From Micromonospora rhizosphaerae (GTDB taxonomy: Bacteria > Actinomycetota > Actinomycetes > Mycobacteriales > Micromonosporaceae), in assembly GCF_900091465.1 (NCBI RefSeq), contig NZ_FMHV01000002.1:3348001-3412000 (forward strand): DNA of 64,000 bases, written 5' to 3'. Shown piece after piece: positions 9,209 through 19,000 of this stretch; positions within the stretch are counted from its first letter, which is position 1; every line of letters starts with the position of its first letter. The position numbers and the translations under genes were made by a program. A model generated the notes under the pieces. It saw only the letters and a list, made by a program, of their open reading frames with translations, was not told where the DNA came from and did no database searches.

Positions 9209-9746
9209 GCCGTTCTCCCTGCTTAGGTTCGCTCCCGGCTTTCGGCCGGTTCGCAGCTGTTCTGAGTCTGGTCCACCGCCACCTTGGAGGCTGCCGTGCC
9301 CGCCAACAGGTTCTAACGCATCCGCCGGACGGTGGATCATGAGCGGCGGCAGTTGAAGGTCGGCCTTTCGTACGGCCCAGCGGACCTGGAGGTAAGTGTC
9401 GTCGTTGTCGCAGGTTGTAACCTCATCGCCGGCTGGCGCAAGGTCCGGTCCGGGTAGTGCCAAAAGGCCCGGTAGCAGGCTGGGGGCCTGGTCTGGAAGG
9501 GGTCTGCCGTAGCTGGCCAGTAGCAGGAAATGCTGCGCGCCGCCGGTACCTCACCGGCGCAGCCCGTCACGCGGTGGCCTAAGAACGGCGCGCAGACTGG
9601 CGCAGCGACGACATCGTGGCCATCGCGGCCATCGGTTGATAGCCGCAGTGCGCGGCCCGCTCGCCCAGTTCCATCCCATCCCCGCTGGCATCGACATTGG
9701 TTGCCTTCGGTGGTGAGCTCTACGCCGATGCGCGGCTGGTCTGCGG
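9209..9746. other. Intergenic region without a supported gene
   Basis: Between the 331-residue gene and the VWA gene I find no frame with a ribosome site and convincing protein character on either strand. Short frames are broken, for example one ending at a stop in the 9580s. It may hold decayed sequence, but I cannot name a source. Confidence 0.4.
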
Positions 9747-11030
9747 TCAGTTCGGTCCGCTTGACGGTGGGCGGGTTCGGCCGCGCTTGGCCGATTTGTA
9801 GGCGGCGTCCATGGAGGAGTATTTCGCCGCTCGGGCGATCATTCCGCTTTGTGTCTGGTCGGAAAGGTAGGCCAGGGCGGTGGCCTCTTCGGCCAGGTCG
9901 TCATGCAGGTGGGCCGGCGCTACTGGTAGGGCGTCGGAGAGGGCGTCCTGCGCCTGACGGAGTTCGGCGAGCGCTGCGTCGGGGGCACCGGCGCTGAGGT
10001 GGCCGGAAGCGCGGCGTTTAGCCTGCTGTACGTGAAGGTAGGCCAGTTCGGTGCGGACGGTCGGGTCGGGTACCCGACCGGCGGCCTGGTCGCCGGGGAC
10101 GACGTTGACGTGCAGGGGCACGGTGAGCGAGTGCTGGGCGAGGGTGGGCAGTTCGACCCAGGTGAACTGGCAGGTGGCGACCTGGGCTAGCCCGAGGGTG
10201 GCGATGGCGGGGATGTCGAAGGTGATCAGCAGTTTGCGGGTCTCGTCGGCGTAGAAGGTGCCGAGTTCGGCGAGTAGCCCGTCGCCGGTGGTGGTGACCG
10301 GCAGGTCGTTGACGATCTGGACCGTGCGTACGTGGGGGGAGGGCTGGATCAGCAGCGACGCCGCCTGGGCGGTCTGGGATAGCAGGCCGTCGACCTCGCC
10401 GGCGATGAGCGCGCCGGCGGTGTCGGGTTCCTCGGCGAAGTGTTCGTTGCCGGCCCCGCCGCGGGCAATCGCCGACATGAGCCGTTCGTCGTAGCCGAGT
10501 CCGTAGCCGAGCGTGGAGGTGGTGATGTTGTCGGCGTGGGCTTTGGCGGCGATGCCGCCCAGTGTGTCGGGGTCGGTGACGCCGGCGTTGGCGTGCCCGT
10601 CGGAGATGAGCAGCACGGTCGCTCCGGCCGGGCCGGCGACGCGGGCGGCTTCCTGCAGGCCGCGCAGGTAGCCGGCGGACAGGTCCGTGCTACCACGCGC
10701 GTCGAGCTTGGCGATCGCGCGTTTCACCGCCGGCTTGTCCGACAGGGGGCCGGCTGCGACCGCTACCTCGACCCGGTCGTCGAAGGCGACCAGCCCGAAG
10801 TTGTCGCCGGGATCGAGTTTGTCGATCAGGCCGAGCAGTGCGGTCTTCGCGCCGTCGAGGCGGCCACCGTGCATCGAGCCGCTGCGGTCGAGCACCACCT
10901 GCAGTGTGGATGCTGGGCGGGCCGCGTCGCGGGTCGACGCCGTGGGTGCGGTCAGTTCGACGAGCACGGACAGTTGGTCGTCGGTCTCGAGTGCCAGCAC
11001 GTCGACATCCAGATGTGCAGAGATGTGCAT
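9747..11030 (-). CDS. von Willebrand factor A domain protein
   Basis: A 427-residue protein starting at ATG 11030 with AGGAG seven bases upstream. The VWA domain spans about 42-220 and has a complete MIDAS: D48-R-S50-G-S52, a Thr in the DARGSTDLSAGYLRG segment, and the Asp of LLISDGHANAGV. The C-terminal half contains beta-strands and then an amphipathic helical region (AYLHVQQAKRRASGHLSAG). No signal peptide or membrane segment is visible, so it is likely a cytoplasmic metal-dependent interaction protein. It is divergent from the ADP-ribosylglycohydrolase fusion across a 278-bp intergenic region that must hold both promoters and contains the 10-bp palindrome CACCGCGGTG at 11093-11102. Shared regulation is inference. 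Confidence 0.85.
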   Translation of the reverse strand: MHISAHLDVDVLALETDDQLSVLVELTAPTASTRDAARPASTLQVVLDRSGSMHGGRLDGAKTALLGLIDKLDPGDNFGLVAFDDRVEVAVAAGPLSDKPAVKRAIAKLDARGSTDLSAGYLRGLQEAARVAGPAGATVLLISDGHANAGVTDPDTLGGIAAKAHADNITTSTLGYGLGYDERLMSAIARGGAGNEHFAEEPDTAGALIAGEVDGLLSQTAQAASLLIQPSPHVRTVQIVNDLPVTTTGDGLLAELGTFYADETRKLLITFDIPAIATLGLAQVATCQFTWVELPTLAQHSLTVPLHVNVVPGDQAAGRVPDPTVRTELAYLHVQQAKRRASGHLSAGAPDAALAELRQAQDALSDALPVAPAHLHDDLAEEATALAYLSDQTQSGMIARAAKYSSMDAAYKSAKRGRTRPPSSGPN

Positions 11031-11308
11031 GTTGTCTCCTTCAGCGGCACGGCATATACCCAGCAGGGCTTGCCTCGCGGACGGTAGTGAATCACCGCGG
11101 TGTGACACTTCGATGGTCGCTGCCGAGGTTCGGCGCCTCCCATGGCGAACACTCGGCGGCGATTTGAGCGTGACGGCTGCGGCAGTGCCGGTTCGGCGGG
11201 CGGCAACCCGGCCGGGTTGAGGATGCTGCAGCCGTGCTGTCGCCGTATGGTCGTCGGGCTGGCCCGGGCCGATGCGGGCGTGGGAAGTTGGCGACGGTGG
11301 GGGAGTTG

Positions 11309-12790
11309 ATGGCAGCGACTGTGCCGTTGAATGCGATCCAGAGCGACCGGGCTGCGGGTGTTCTCCTCGGAGCGGCGTGCGGTGACGCGCTAGGCGTGCC
11401 GTACGAGTTCGGGCCGCCGCTTTCGCCGAGCGAGCAGCCTGAGATGCGCGGTGGTGGGCTCGGCCCGTACGCGCCGGGTGAGTACAGCGACGACACCCAG
11501 ATGGCGATGTGCATCGCGGAGGTGTCCGCCAGCGGGGCGGATCTGCGCAGCAGCGACGCCCTCGACCGCATCGCCGGCAACTTCCTCCGGTGGAGACGGG
11601 AGGGCGCCAGCGATATTGGGGCCCAGACCCGGCAGGTCCTCGACGCGGTCTCACAGGTGAGGGGAGCGGGCGCCGCCGCGGCGATGCGAGACGCAGCCGC
11701 GGACCTGCACCGGCGGACTGGCCGCAGCGCGGGTAACGGGTCCCTGATGCGCACCGCGCCGGTTGCGCTGGCCTATCTCGGCCAGCCGGACGCGCTCGCC
11801 GAGGCCGCCCGGGCGGTCAGTGAGTTGACCCATCACGACCCGCTGGCCGGGGACGCGTGTGTGCTGTGGTGCGCGGGCATCCGCCGGGCGGTTCTCGACG
11901 GGACCTTCCACGGGGTGCGCGACGGTCTGGACCTGCTGCCCGCGCAACGCCGTGACCGATGGTCGGGCTGGTTGGCCGAGGCGGAGTCCAAGCCGCCGGA
12001 GCAGTTCCGTCCCAACGGGTTCGTTGTCGCCGCGTTGCAGGCCGCCTGGTCGGCGATCAACCACACCGACGTCCCGGACCACGACCCGGGCCAGAGCAGT
12101 TTCCCCTGCCAGCATCTCGAACGCGCCCTGACCGCGGCGGTCCGTGTCGGCGACGACACCGACACCGTCGCGGCGATAGCCGGGGCCCTGCTCGGCGCCC
12201 GGTGGGGCTCCTCCGCGGTGCCCCTGCCCTGGCAGCGCGTCGTGCACGGCTGGCCGAGGCGGCGCGCGGCGGACCTGATCCGCCTGGCCTTGTTGACGGC
12301 CCAAGGCGGCCATGCCGGCCAGGGCGGTTGGCCGGGCTGCGCCCGCGCACCGCGACCTGCGGTTGCGCCGTTGATGCTGGCGCATCCGCACGATCCCGGG
12401 GTGCTCCTCGGCAACCTTCACACCGACGTGGCCGCGGCGGGCGCCACCGCGGTGGTATCCCTGTGCCGGGTTGGCTGCGACGACTTCGACGACGTGGCCG
12501 TAGCCGACCGGGTGTCGGTGTGGCTGGTCGACCAGCCCGGCGCCAACGCAGACACGCATTTCGTGGTCGATCAGGCCGCCCGGATGCTGGTCGAGTTGCG
12601 CAAGGAGCGCCATGTAGTGCTGCTGCACTGCGCCGCCGGTCAGAGTCGTACGCCGGCGGTCGCCGCCCGCTACACGACCTTGACCACCGGCATCCCGGCG
12701 CGCTCCGCGCTGGCCGAGCTGCGCGGACTGCTCGACACGCACGGCTGGACGCTCAACCCGCAACTGCGGCAGGTCGTCGAAGAGCTATGA
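11309..12790 (+). CDS. ADP-ribosylglycohydrolase fused to a dual-specificity-type phosphatase
   Basis: The 493-residue protein starts at ATG 11309 (GGGGGAG upstream). Residues 10-340 form an ADP-ribosylglycohydrolase: GVLLGAACGDALGVPYE, the metal-binding GEYSDDTQMAM (D61, D62, T63) and the late VGDDTDTVAAIAGALLGA motif. Residues about 350-493 carry a cysteine-phosphatase signature HCAAGQSRT (Cys near residue 441), as in dual-specificity phosphatases. The ARH half would remove ADP-ribose from protein, nucleic acid or a small molecule; the second half would dephosphorylate a linked product. Both active sites look intact. The physical link suggests sequential handling of an ADP-ribose phosphate species or phosphorylated target, but the substrate is unknown. 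Confidence 0.85.
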   Translation: MAATVPLNAIQSDRAAGVLLGAACGDALGVPYEFGPPLSPSEQPEMRGGGLGPYAPGEYSDDTQMAMCIAEVSASGADLRSSDALDRIAGNFLRWRREGASDIGAQTRQVLDAVSQVRGAGAAAAMRDAAADLHRRTGRSAGNGSLMRTAPVALAYLGQPDALAEAARAVSELTHHDPLAGDACVLWCAGIRRAVLDGTFHGVRDGLDLLPAQRRDRWSGWLAEAESKPPEQFRPNGFVVAALQAAWSAINHTDVPDHDPGQSSFPCQHLERALTAAVRVGDDTDTVAAIAGALLGARWGSSAVPLPWQRVVHGWPRRRAADLIRLALLTAQGGHAGQGGWPGCARAPRPAVAPLMLAHPHDPGVLLGNLHTDVAAAGATAVVSLCRVGCDDFDDVAVADRVSVWLVDQPGANADTHFVVDQAARMLVELRKERHVVLLHCAAGQSRTPAVAARYTTLTTGIPARSALAELRGLLDTHGWTLNPQLRQVVEEL

Positions 12791-12977
12791 CATGTCACGC
12801 CACGGCTCCCGCTCGCCGATACTCGCCGATTCCACTGCCGGTCGTACACGGTAGCTGCACAGGCCTCATTAAGGGGGCTTGTTCTCGTTCCGTCGCTCGC
12901 CCGCGCTGCGGAGTGCGTGGACTTCGTGACCATTCCGGTCTTCCAGGCTCGCGCCACCCAGCGGAGGGGTCAGCTGC

Positions 12978-15900
12978 ATGACCACGGAGTTCGCCCCAGG
13001 AGTCACGGTGCGACTTCTTGCACGGCCGGATGTGATCGGCGTGATCACCGGTTCCCGGGAGATCGGCGGCGTGCTTCGTTACGACGTGTTTCACGACAAC
13101 CGGATGCACGGCTATTTCGGCTCCCAGATCGAGGTGGTGCTGCAGAACTCGAAGGAACAGACGATCTCCGCGGCAGCTCTGCGGGCGGGTCTGACGTCTG
13201 AGCTGATCCGGGATAAGAACACCGGCTACTTGCACGCCCGCAACGTCGGACGCATCGACTACGAGCCCTACCAGTTCCGACCGGTTCTGAAGATCGTGCA
13301 GGCGGACCGCCCACGCATCCTCATCGCCGACGACGTCGGCGTGGGCAAGACGATCGAGGCCTGCCTCATTCTCAAGGAGCTCCAAGCACGCCACCGCGTC
13401 CGTTCGGTTCTGATCATCTGTCCGAAGCCGCTGGTGGTCGATGAGAAGTGGCGCAACGAGCTCAAGCGGTTCGACGAGGACTTCGTGCACCTTGACGGCT
13501 CGGACCTACGCTTCTGTATCGAGGAGGCCCTGCGCGAAGGGGAGTGGCCGGCTCGGTTCGCGAAGGCGATCGTTCCCTACTCACTGCTCGACGAGCGCCT
13601 GCTCGTGGGCAATGACGCCAACGGCCGGCTGCGGCAGGCCGGGCTTGCTGATCTTGCCCCCGGTCCGCGATTTGACCTGGTGATCGTCGATGAGGCGCAC
13701 CACATCCGCAACCGCGCCACCTTCGCCTACCAGAACGTGAAGCGCCTAAGCGGGTCGGCCGAGGCGGTCGTGCTGCTTTCCGCCACACCGCTGCAGACGC
13801 AGAGCCGGGACCTGTTCACGCTGGTTAACCTGCTACGCGACGACCTTGTCCCGACCGAGCGCGACTTCGCCCAGATGCTTGAGCCGAACCACCACCTCTA
13901 CGAGGCCATCGAGGCCGCCCGTGGCGGGCAGGACGGATGGCAGGACGAGGCCCGGCAAGCCCTCGACGGTGCGCTCTTCACAACATGGGGACGCGCCGTG
14001 ACGGCGGTGGACCCGCGAGTGGAATTGCTCCGTGAACTGCTGACCGAAGACCCCGTGGACGCGCGGGCACGCGTCCGCGTCGTGCGCACGCTTGAGGAGC
14101 TCAACACCTTCTCCTCCATCGTCAGCCGTACCCGTAGGCGCGACATCGGAACGTTCACCACACGCAAGCCCAGCGCGCCGGTTGTGTCCTTCACTCCCGA
14201 GCAGGAGGTCGTCTACAACGCGGTCATCGATCTGGGACGGCGCATCGTCGAGCTCCAGACGCCGGGCATGCCCGTGGCCTTCCTGTTGTCCATGCTTCGG
14301 CGCCAGGCGGCCAGCTCGATCAGTGGCCTGGCGCCGCTGGTAGAGCAGGTGCTAGAGAACCGGCTCGACAAGGTCGAGTTCTCCGAAATCGGTGAGGACA
14401 CGCCGGACGACATCCCCTCGTCGCTGGGCGAGCTCCGGGCGGAGATCCGCGCCATCGGGCAGCTGGCCGAGGGCCTCAACGGTCTTTCCGACCCAAAGGT
14501 CGACGTCCTCCGGCAGCTCGTCACCGACAAGCAGGCGGAGGAGAACAACAAGGTCCTGCTGTTCAGCACCTTCCGTCACACGCTGCGCTACCTCCACGAG
14601 AAGGCCAGCGCGTGGGGTGTGCGAGTAGGTGTGGTCCACGGGGCCGTCCCGGACCAGGACCGGCATTCACTGCGCCGGCGCTTCAAGCTGCCGAAGAGCA
14701 ATCCTGACGCGATCGACTTGATGCTCTGCTCGGAGGTCGGCACCGAGGGCCTGGACTACCAGTTCTGCAACACCCTGGTGAACTACGACATCCCGTGGAA
14801 TCCGATGCGCATCGAGCAGCGCATCGGCCGCATCGACCGACGTGGGCAGCAGAGCGAGTCGGTCGCGATCATCAACATCCTCACCGAGGGGACCGTCGAG
14901 GCGGAGATCTACGACCGCTGCCTACTGCGTATCGGCGTCTTCCACCGCGCACTCGGAGGCAGCGAGAGGATCCTCGGTGACCTGACAACCGAGCTGCGCA
15001 GGATCGCGGACGATCTGTCTCTTTCCGCCGCAGACCGGGAGGAACGGCTACGCCAGATCGCCGACAACGAGGTGGCGCGCATCCAGGAGCTGGAGCGGCT
15101 CGAGGACCAACAGGGAGCGCTGCTCGGGCTGACCACCGAGTCGTTCGCATCGCGGGTCGCGGAGGCGAGCAGTGAGTGGTTCTCCGACGAGAAGATCGGC
15201 GACCTCGTCCGGGCCTACCTTGAGGCCGTCCTACCTGGCCGCCGGCTGGCACTGAGGCCCGGCAAGGTCGCCGTGGTGCGCCTCGACGAGAACGCCGCGG
15301 CCCGCGTGAGCGGCGACCTTCATGCCGCAGTCGGCGGCGACGCCCGACTGGAGAGGCAGCTGCGCCGCAAACCGGCGGTCCTACGGGCCACCACAGATCC
15401 CGAGCTGGCCGCCGACGAGACTGACGTGGAGCTGCTCAGCGCGACTCACCCACTGGTGCTACTCGCCGCACAGCACGCGGCGCTGCCGGGCGCACCGATG
15501 GCGTCGTTGCGGGTTCGCTCCGACGTCGTGCCACCCGGCAGGTACCCGATCGCGGTCCACGCCTGGACGAGACTCGACGCTCGTGACAGCCTCACGCTCC
15601 GCTACATCAGCACGGATCCGGCTGTGGAGGCCGCCGCGGACAGCCTCCTGGCGCTTGCCGTCGACGGCGACGGGAGCCTGGCCCCCCATGAGTCCGATGT
15701 GGATGCGCTTGAGAAGCGGCACCAGCGGGAGTGGGAGGTGGCCCGCGAGCAGCATGTTGTTCGGGCGAAAACCGCCGGCGCCCAGCGGGTGGCATCACTA
15801 CGGGCGCAGCGAGACCGGCAGCTTCGCGCCATCCAGGAAAACGCCGACAAGGTGAGCGAACCCAAAATCGTGAAGATGCGCCAGAGCGAGCTGATCTCAG

Positions 15901-16010
15901 CCAGGGACAGGTTCGACCGGCTCATCGCAAAGCACGAACGTGCGGTCAGCGGCGCCGACCTCATCACCCGTCATCTGGTAACCGTGGCCCTGGATGTCGA
16001 AGCACCGTGA
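12978..16010 (+). CDS. SNF2-family helicase, partner of the downstream Hsp90-like ATPase
   Basis: A 1010-residue SF2 translocase. Residues 1-60 look like a small beta-barrel (VRLLARPDVIGVITGSREIGG). Motif I is DDVGVGKT (118-125), motif II is VDEAHHI near 236, and motif III is SATPLQTQ near 263. The second RecA lobe ends with EVGTEGLDYQFCNTLVNYD and the Q-x-x-G-R-x-x-R box in EQRIGRIDRRGQ (about 613-625). A long charged C-terminal region ends in coiled coil. This resembles RapA-like and DISARM DrmD-like SNF2 proteins, but none of the other DISARM genes is present. Its TGA overlaps the next gene's GTG (GTGA), so the two are coupled and probably act together on DNA. Confidence 0.85.
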   Translation: MTTEFAPGVTVRLLARPDVIGVITGSREIGGVLRYDVFHDNRMHGYFGSQIEVVLQNSKEQTISAAALRAGLTSELIRDKNTGYLHARNVGRIDYEPYQFRPVLKIVQADRPRILIADDVGVGKTIEACLILKELQARHRVRSVLIICPKPLVVDEKWRNELKRFDEDFVHLDGSDLRFCIEEALREGEWPARFAKAIVPYSLLDERLLVGNDANGRLRQAGLADLAPGPRFDLVIVDEAHHIRNRATFAYQNVKRLSGSAEAVVLLSATPLQTQSRDLFTLVNLLRDDLVPTERDFAQMLEPNHHLYEAIEAARGGQDGWQDEARQALDGALFTTWGRAVTAVDPRVELLRELLTEDPVDARARVRVVRTLEELNTFSSIVSRTRRRDIGTFTTRKPSAPVVSFTPEQEVVYNAVIDLGRRIVELQTPGMPVAFLLSMLRRQAASSISGLAPLVEQVLENRLDKVEFSEIGEDTPDDIPSSLGELRAEIRAIGQLAEGLNGLSDPKVDVLRQLVTDKQAEENNKVLLFSTFRHTLRYLHEKASAWGVRVGVVHGAVPDQDRHSLRRRFKLPKSNPDAIDLMLCSEVGTEGLDYQFCNTLVNYDIPWNPMRIEQRIGRIDRRGQQSESVAIINILTEGTVEAEIYDRCLLRIGVFHRALGGSERILGDLTTELRRIADDLSLSAADREERLRQIADNEVARIQELERLEDQQGALLGLTTESFASRVAEASSEWFSDEKIGDLVRAYLEAVLPGRRLALRPGKVAVVRLDENAAARVSGDLHAAVGGDARLERQLRRKPAVLRATTDPELAADETDVELLSATHPLVLLAAQHAALPGAPMASLRVRSDVVPPGRYPIAVHAWTRLDARDSLTLRYISTDPAVEAAADSLLALAVDGDGSLAPHESDVDALEKRHQREWEVAREQHVVRAKTAGAQRVASLRAQRDRQLRAIQENADKVSEPKIVKMRQSELISARDRFDRLIAKHERAVSGADLITRHLVTVALDVEAP

Positions 16011-19000
16011 CCACGTTCGACGCGCTGTCCGCGCGGCGCAGCGCCTATGTGGTGGCGGCGCGTGAGAACGGATTCGAGGAAGGGCTGCGCCGGCTTCTCG
16101 CCGACCTCTACCCGGACAACGCCCACTTCATCTACGAGCTGCTGCAGAACGCGGAGGACGCCGGCGCCCGCCACGTGGTCTTCGATCTAAGAGGTGATGG
16201 CCTGCTTGTCGAGCACGACGGCGTCCGCCTGTTCGATCTGCGTGACATCGAGTCGATCACAAGCATCGGACAGTCGACGAAGGCGGACGACGCGACGAGC
16301 ATCGGCAAGTTCGGCGTCGGATTCAAGGCTGTTTTCGCCTACACGCAGACACCCGTCATCCACTCGGGCATGCACTCGTTCGCCATTCGCGATCTATTCG
16401 TCCCCGTCGTCGTACCCGGTGGCGGGCGGCCGGGGTGGACCACGTTCTGGTTCCCGTTCGACCGTCCCGATAAGCCGGCAGACCGTGCGGCGGCCGAAGT
16501 CGCGCACGCGCTGCGCGAGCTGTCGGGGACGACGCTGCTGTTCCTGAACAACATCACGTCGATCGCCAGCTCCGTGTTCGGCGAGGAACCGCTGCGCCTT
16601 GATCGGCGTGCGATCGATGGCAACGTGATCGAGATCGCCAGCTCCCACGACATGGCTGGGCCGGCGCGATGGTACCGAATCGCCGGCGACGTCGAGGTCG
16701 ACGGACGCTCCTTCCCGGTAGCGGGGGCGTTCGCTCTCGAGGCGCCACCCGCGAAACCTGACACCGCAGAGAAGCCAAAGACACGGTCCAAGGGCTACGC
16801 GGTGGCGCCGGTCGACGGCCAGGTATCGATCTACTTTCCCGCCGTCAAGGAGACGTCGGGGCTGAGATTTCACCTTCACGCACCGTTCGCCTCGACCGTC
16901 GCCCGCGACAGTGTCCGCGACGATCCGGGTAACGACGCTCTCATCGACGGGATCGGCAGCCTCATCGCACAAGCACTGCCGGCCATGCGCGATGCCGCCC
17001 TGCTCACCGACGGCCTGCTCAGTGCGCTCCCGAACGCTGACGATGATCTGCCGGCGCGGTACGAGGTCCTGCGCGAGCGAATCATCGAGGCGTTCGACAA
17101 CGAGCCGCTCACGCCGATGGCCGGCGGCGGACACGCGCCGGGGAAGCGGTTGCTCAGGTCGGACCGCAGCCTTCGCGAAGCGCTCACGGTCAAGGACGTG
17201 CGCTTCCTTCTCAGTCTTGCCGCACTTGATGACGACGAGGCCATCACGGGCTGGATGCTAGCCCGGGAGGGTAGAGCACGGGCGTTCCTCGACTCGCTCG
17301 ATGCGGTCGACTTCGGCCCCTACGAGCTTTCACACGCGCTGGGCCGAGCAGCTCGCGCACACGAGAACGCCGCTCAATACGGTTCCAACCTCCGCAACGT
17401 GCCGTGGCACCTCGTGAAGCAGTACGAGACGTGGCAGGGCTGGACGAAGTGGATTGAAGCCAAGCCCGATGAGCGGCTCCGGGCTTTCTACATCGCGTTG
17501 GGCACCCTCGCCGCCAGGCTCAAGGCGAGCCACCCCTACAACCTCACGCTGGCCAAGGCGCCCCTACTCCGCGTTCGGGACGGCGCCATGGCCCGGCACG
17601 TGCCAGGCAAAGAAGCCTATCTCCCTACGGCGCCGGGCCTGCACGTTGACGGCCTCGTGCCGGACTCGCTGCTGGTTCCAGACGATGACGGCGACGAGGC
17701 GACGAAGGACGTGACCAAGGGTGCGCGTCGAGCCCTGCGCGACTTCTATGAACATGCCGAGGTCCAGCTATGGGATGCCGCAGCCCAACTGCGGGCCCGG
17801 TTCGAGGCCTACGACCTCCATCCCGCATCTGTGACCACACGACACGTCGACGACCTGCGTCAGCTGAAGCGGCTGCTCGACGACGACGTCGTCGAGGCGA
17901 AGGCCTTCGAAGGCCTTGCCTTCCTCGTCGCCGTACGGCGCGACGGCGAACGCTACTGGGCAGCACCCCGCGACGTCTACCTTGACCAACCGTTCATCGC
18001 GTCCGGCCTCGCCGCCCTCTATCAATCGCATCAGTACCGGGGCACCCCACCCGGCCGGCTCGACCCCGCGTACGCGTCTGAGAACTTCGATGTCACAGGC
18101 CTCGCCGATTCGCTCGATGTCATGCGCGGGCTCTCGGTCAGGCCCGCAGACATCTCAGACAACCCGAAATTTCAGAAGTCGTGGTCGCGAAGCAGACAGC
18201 GGGCGTATACCCGGGTCGCGCGGGACTGGCAGATTCCCAACTTCGAACTGATCGTCGCGACCGAGGACGAGGACCTGTTGCGCTCCCTTTGGCGGACAGT
18301 CGTCTTCGCCAAGGCATCCTTCGCAGAGGCCGAGTTCCAGGCGAACATGACCAGCCCCCGCTACGCCCTCGAGTCGCAACTGCTGCAAAGCCTGCGCCAC
18401 ACACCGTGGGTCCTCGACAGCGACGGCAACCTTCGGCTCCCCACCGACATCACCGTCAACGAACTGGCGGAAGGCCTTATCGTTCCCGACGCCTCACCGA
18501 TGCTGCAGCACGTCGGCTTCGGCAGGAACGCGGCTATCGCCGTTGAGGAACGCCGAGAACGCGAACTGCAAGCCAAGGCACTCGGCTTCGAATCCGTCGA
18601 CGTTCTGCTCGAGATCGCCGAGGCGTACCAGGCGGACCCGGAAAGCATGCGGGCCTGGCTACGTGAGCGGAAAAACCTGACACTGCCGGAAGGTGCCTCG
18701 GCCGACCCGGAACAGCGGGCCCGACGCGCGGGCGAGAACGCGGCGGATGCACCTGAGCGCCGGTCCGAGAAGCGCATGCGCACCGTCCAGATCCAGGTGC
18801 CGGGCCTCCAGAGTGCCGCGAGGGCCTACCTGACCCAGATGTACACCAATGACGAAGGCGTCATGGTCTGCCAGGTGTGCACCTCGGCCATGCCCTTTAA
18901 GGTCGGCGGCGACTATTATTTCGAGGCGGTCCAGTTCGTCAAGGACAGCACCCGCGACCTGCACGAGAACCGCCTCGCACTGTGCCCGACGTGCGCGGCC

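Noticed and set aside
11651..12763. 370-residue minus-strand frame opposite the ADP-ribosylglycohydrolase fusion
   Set aside because: Antisense shadow; the plus-strand frame has both catalytic signatures.
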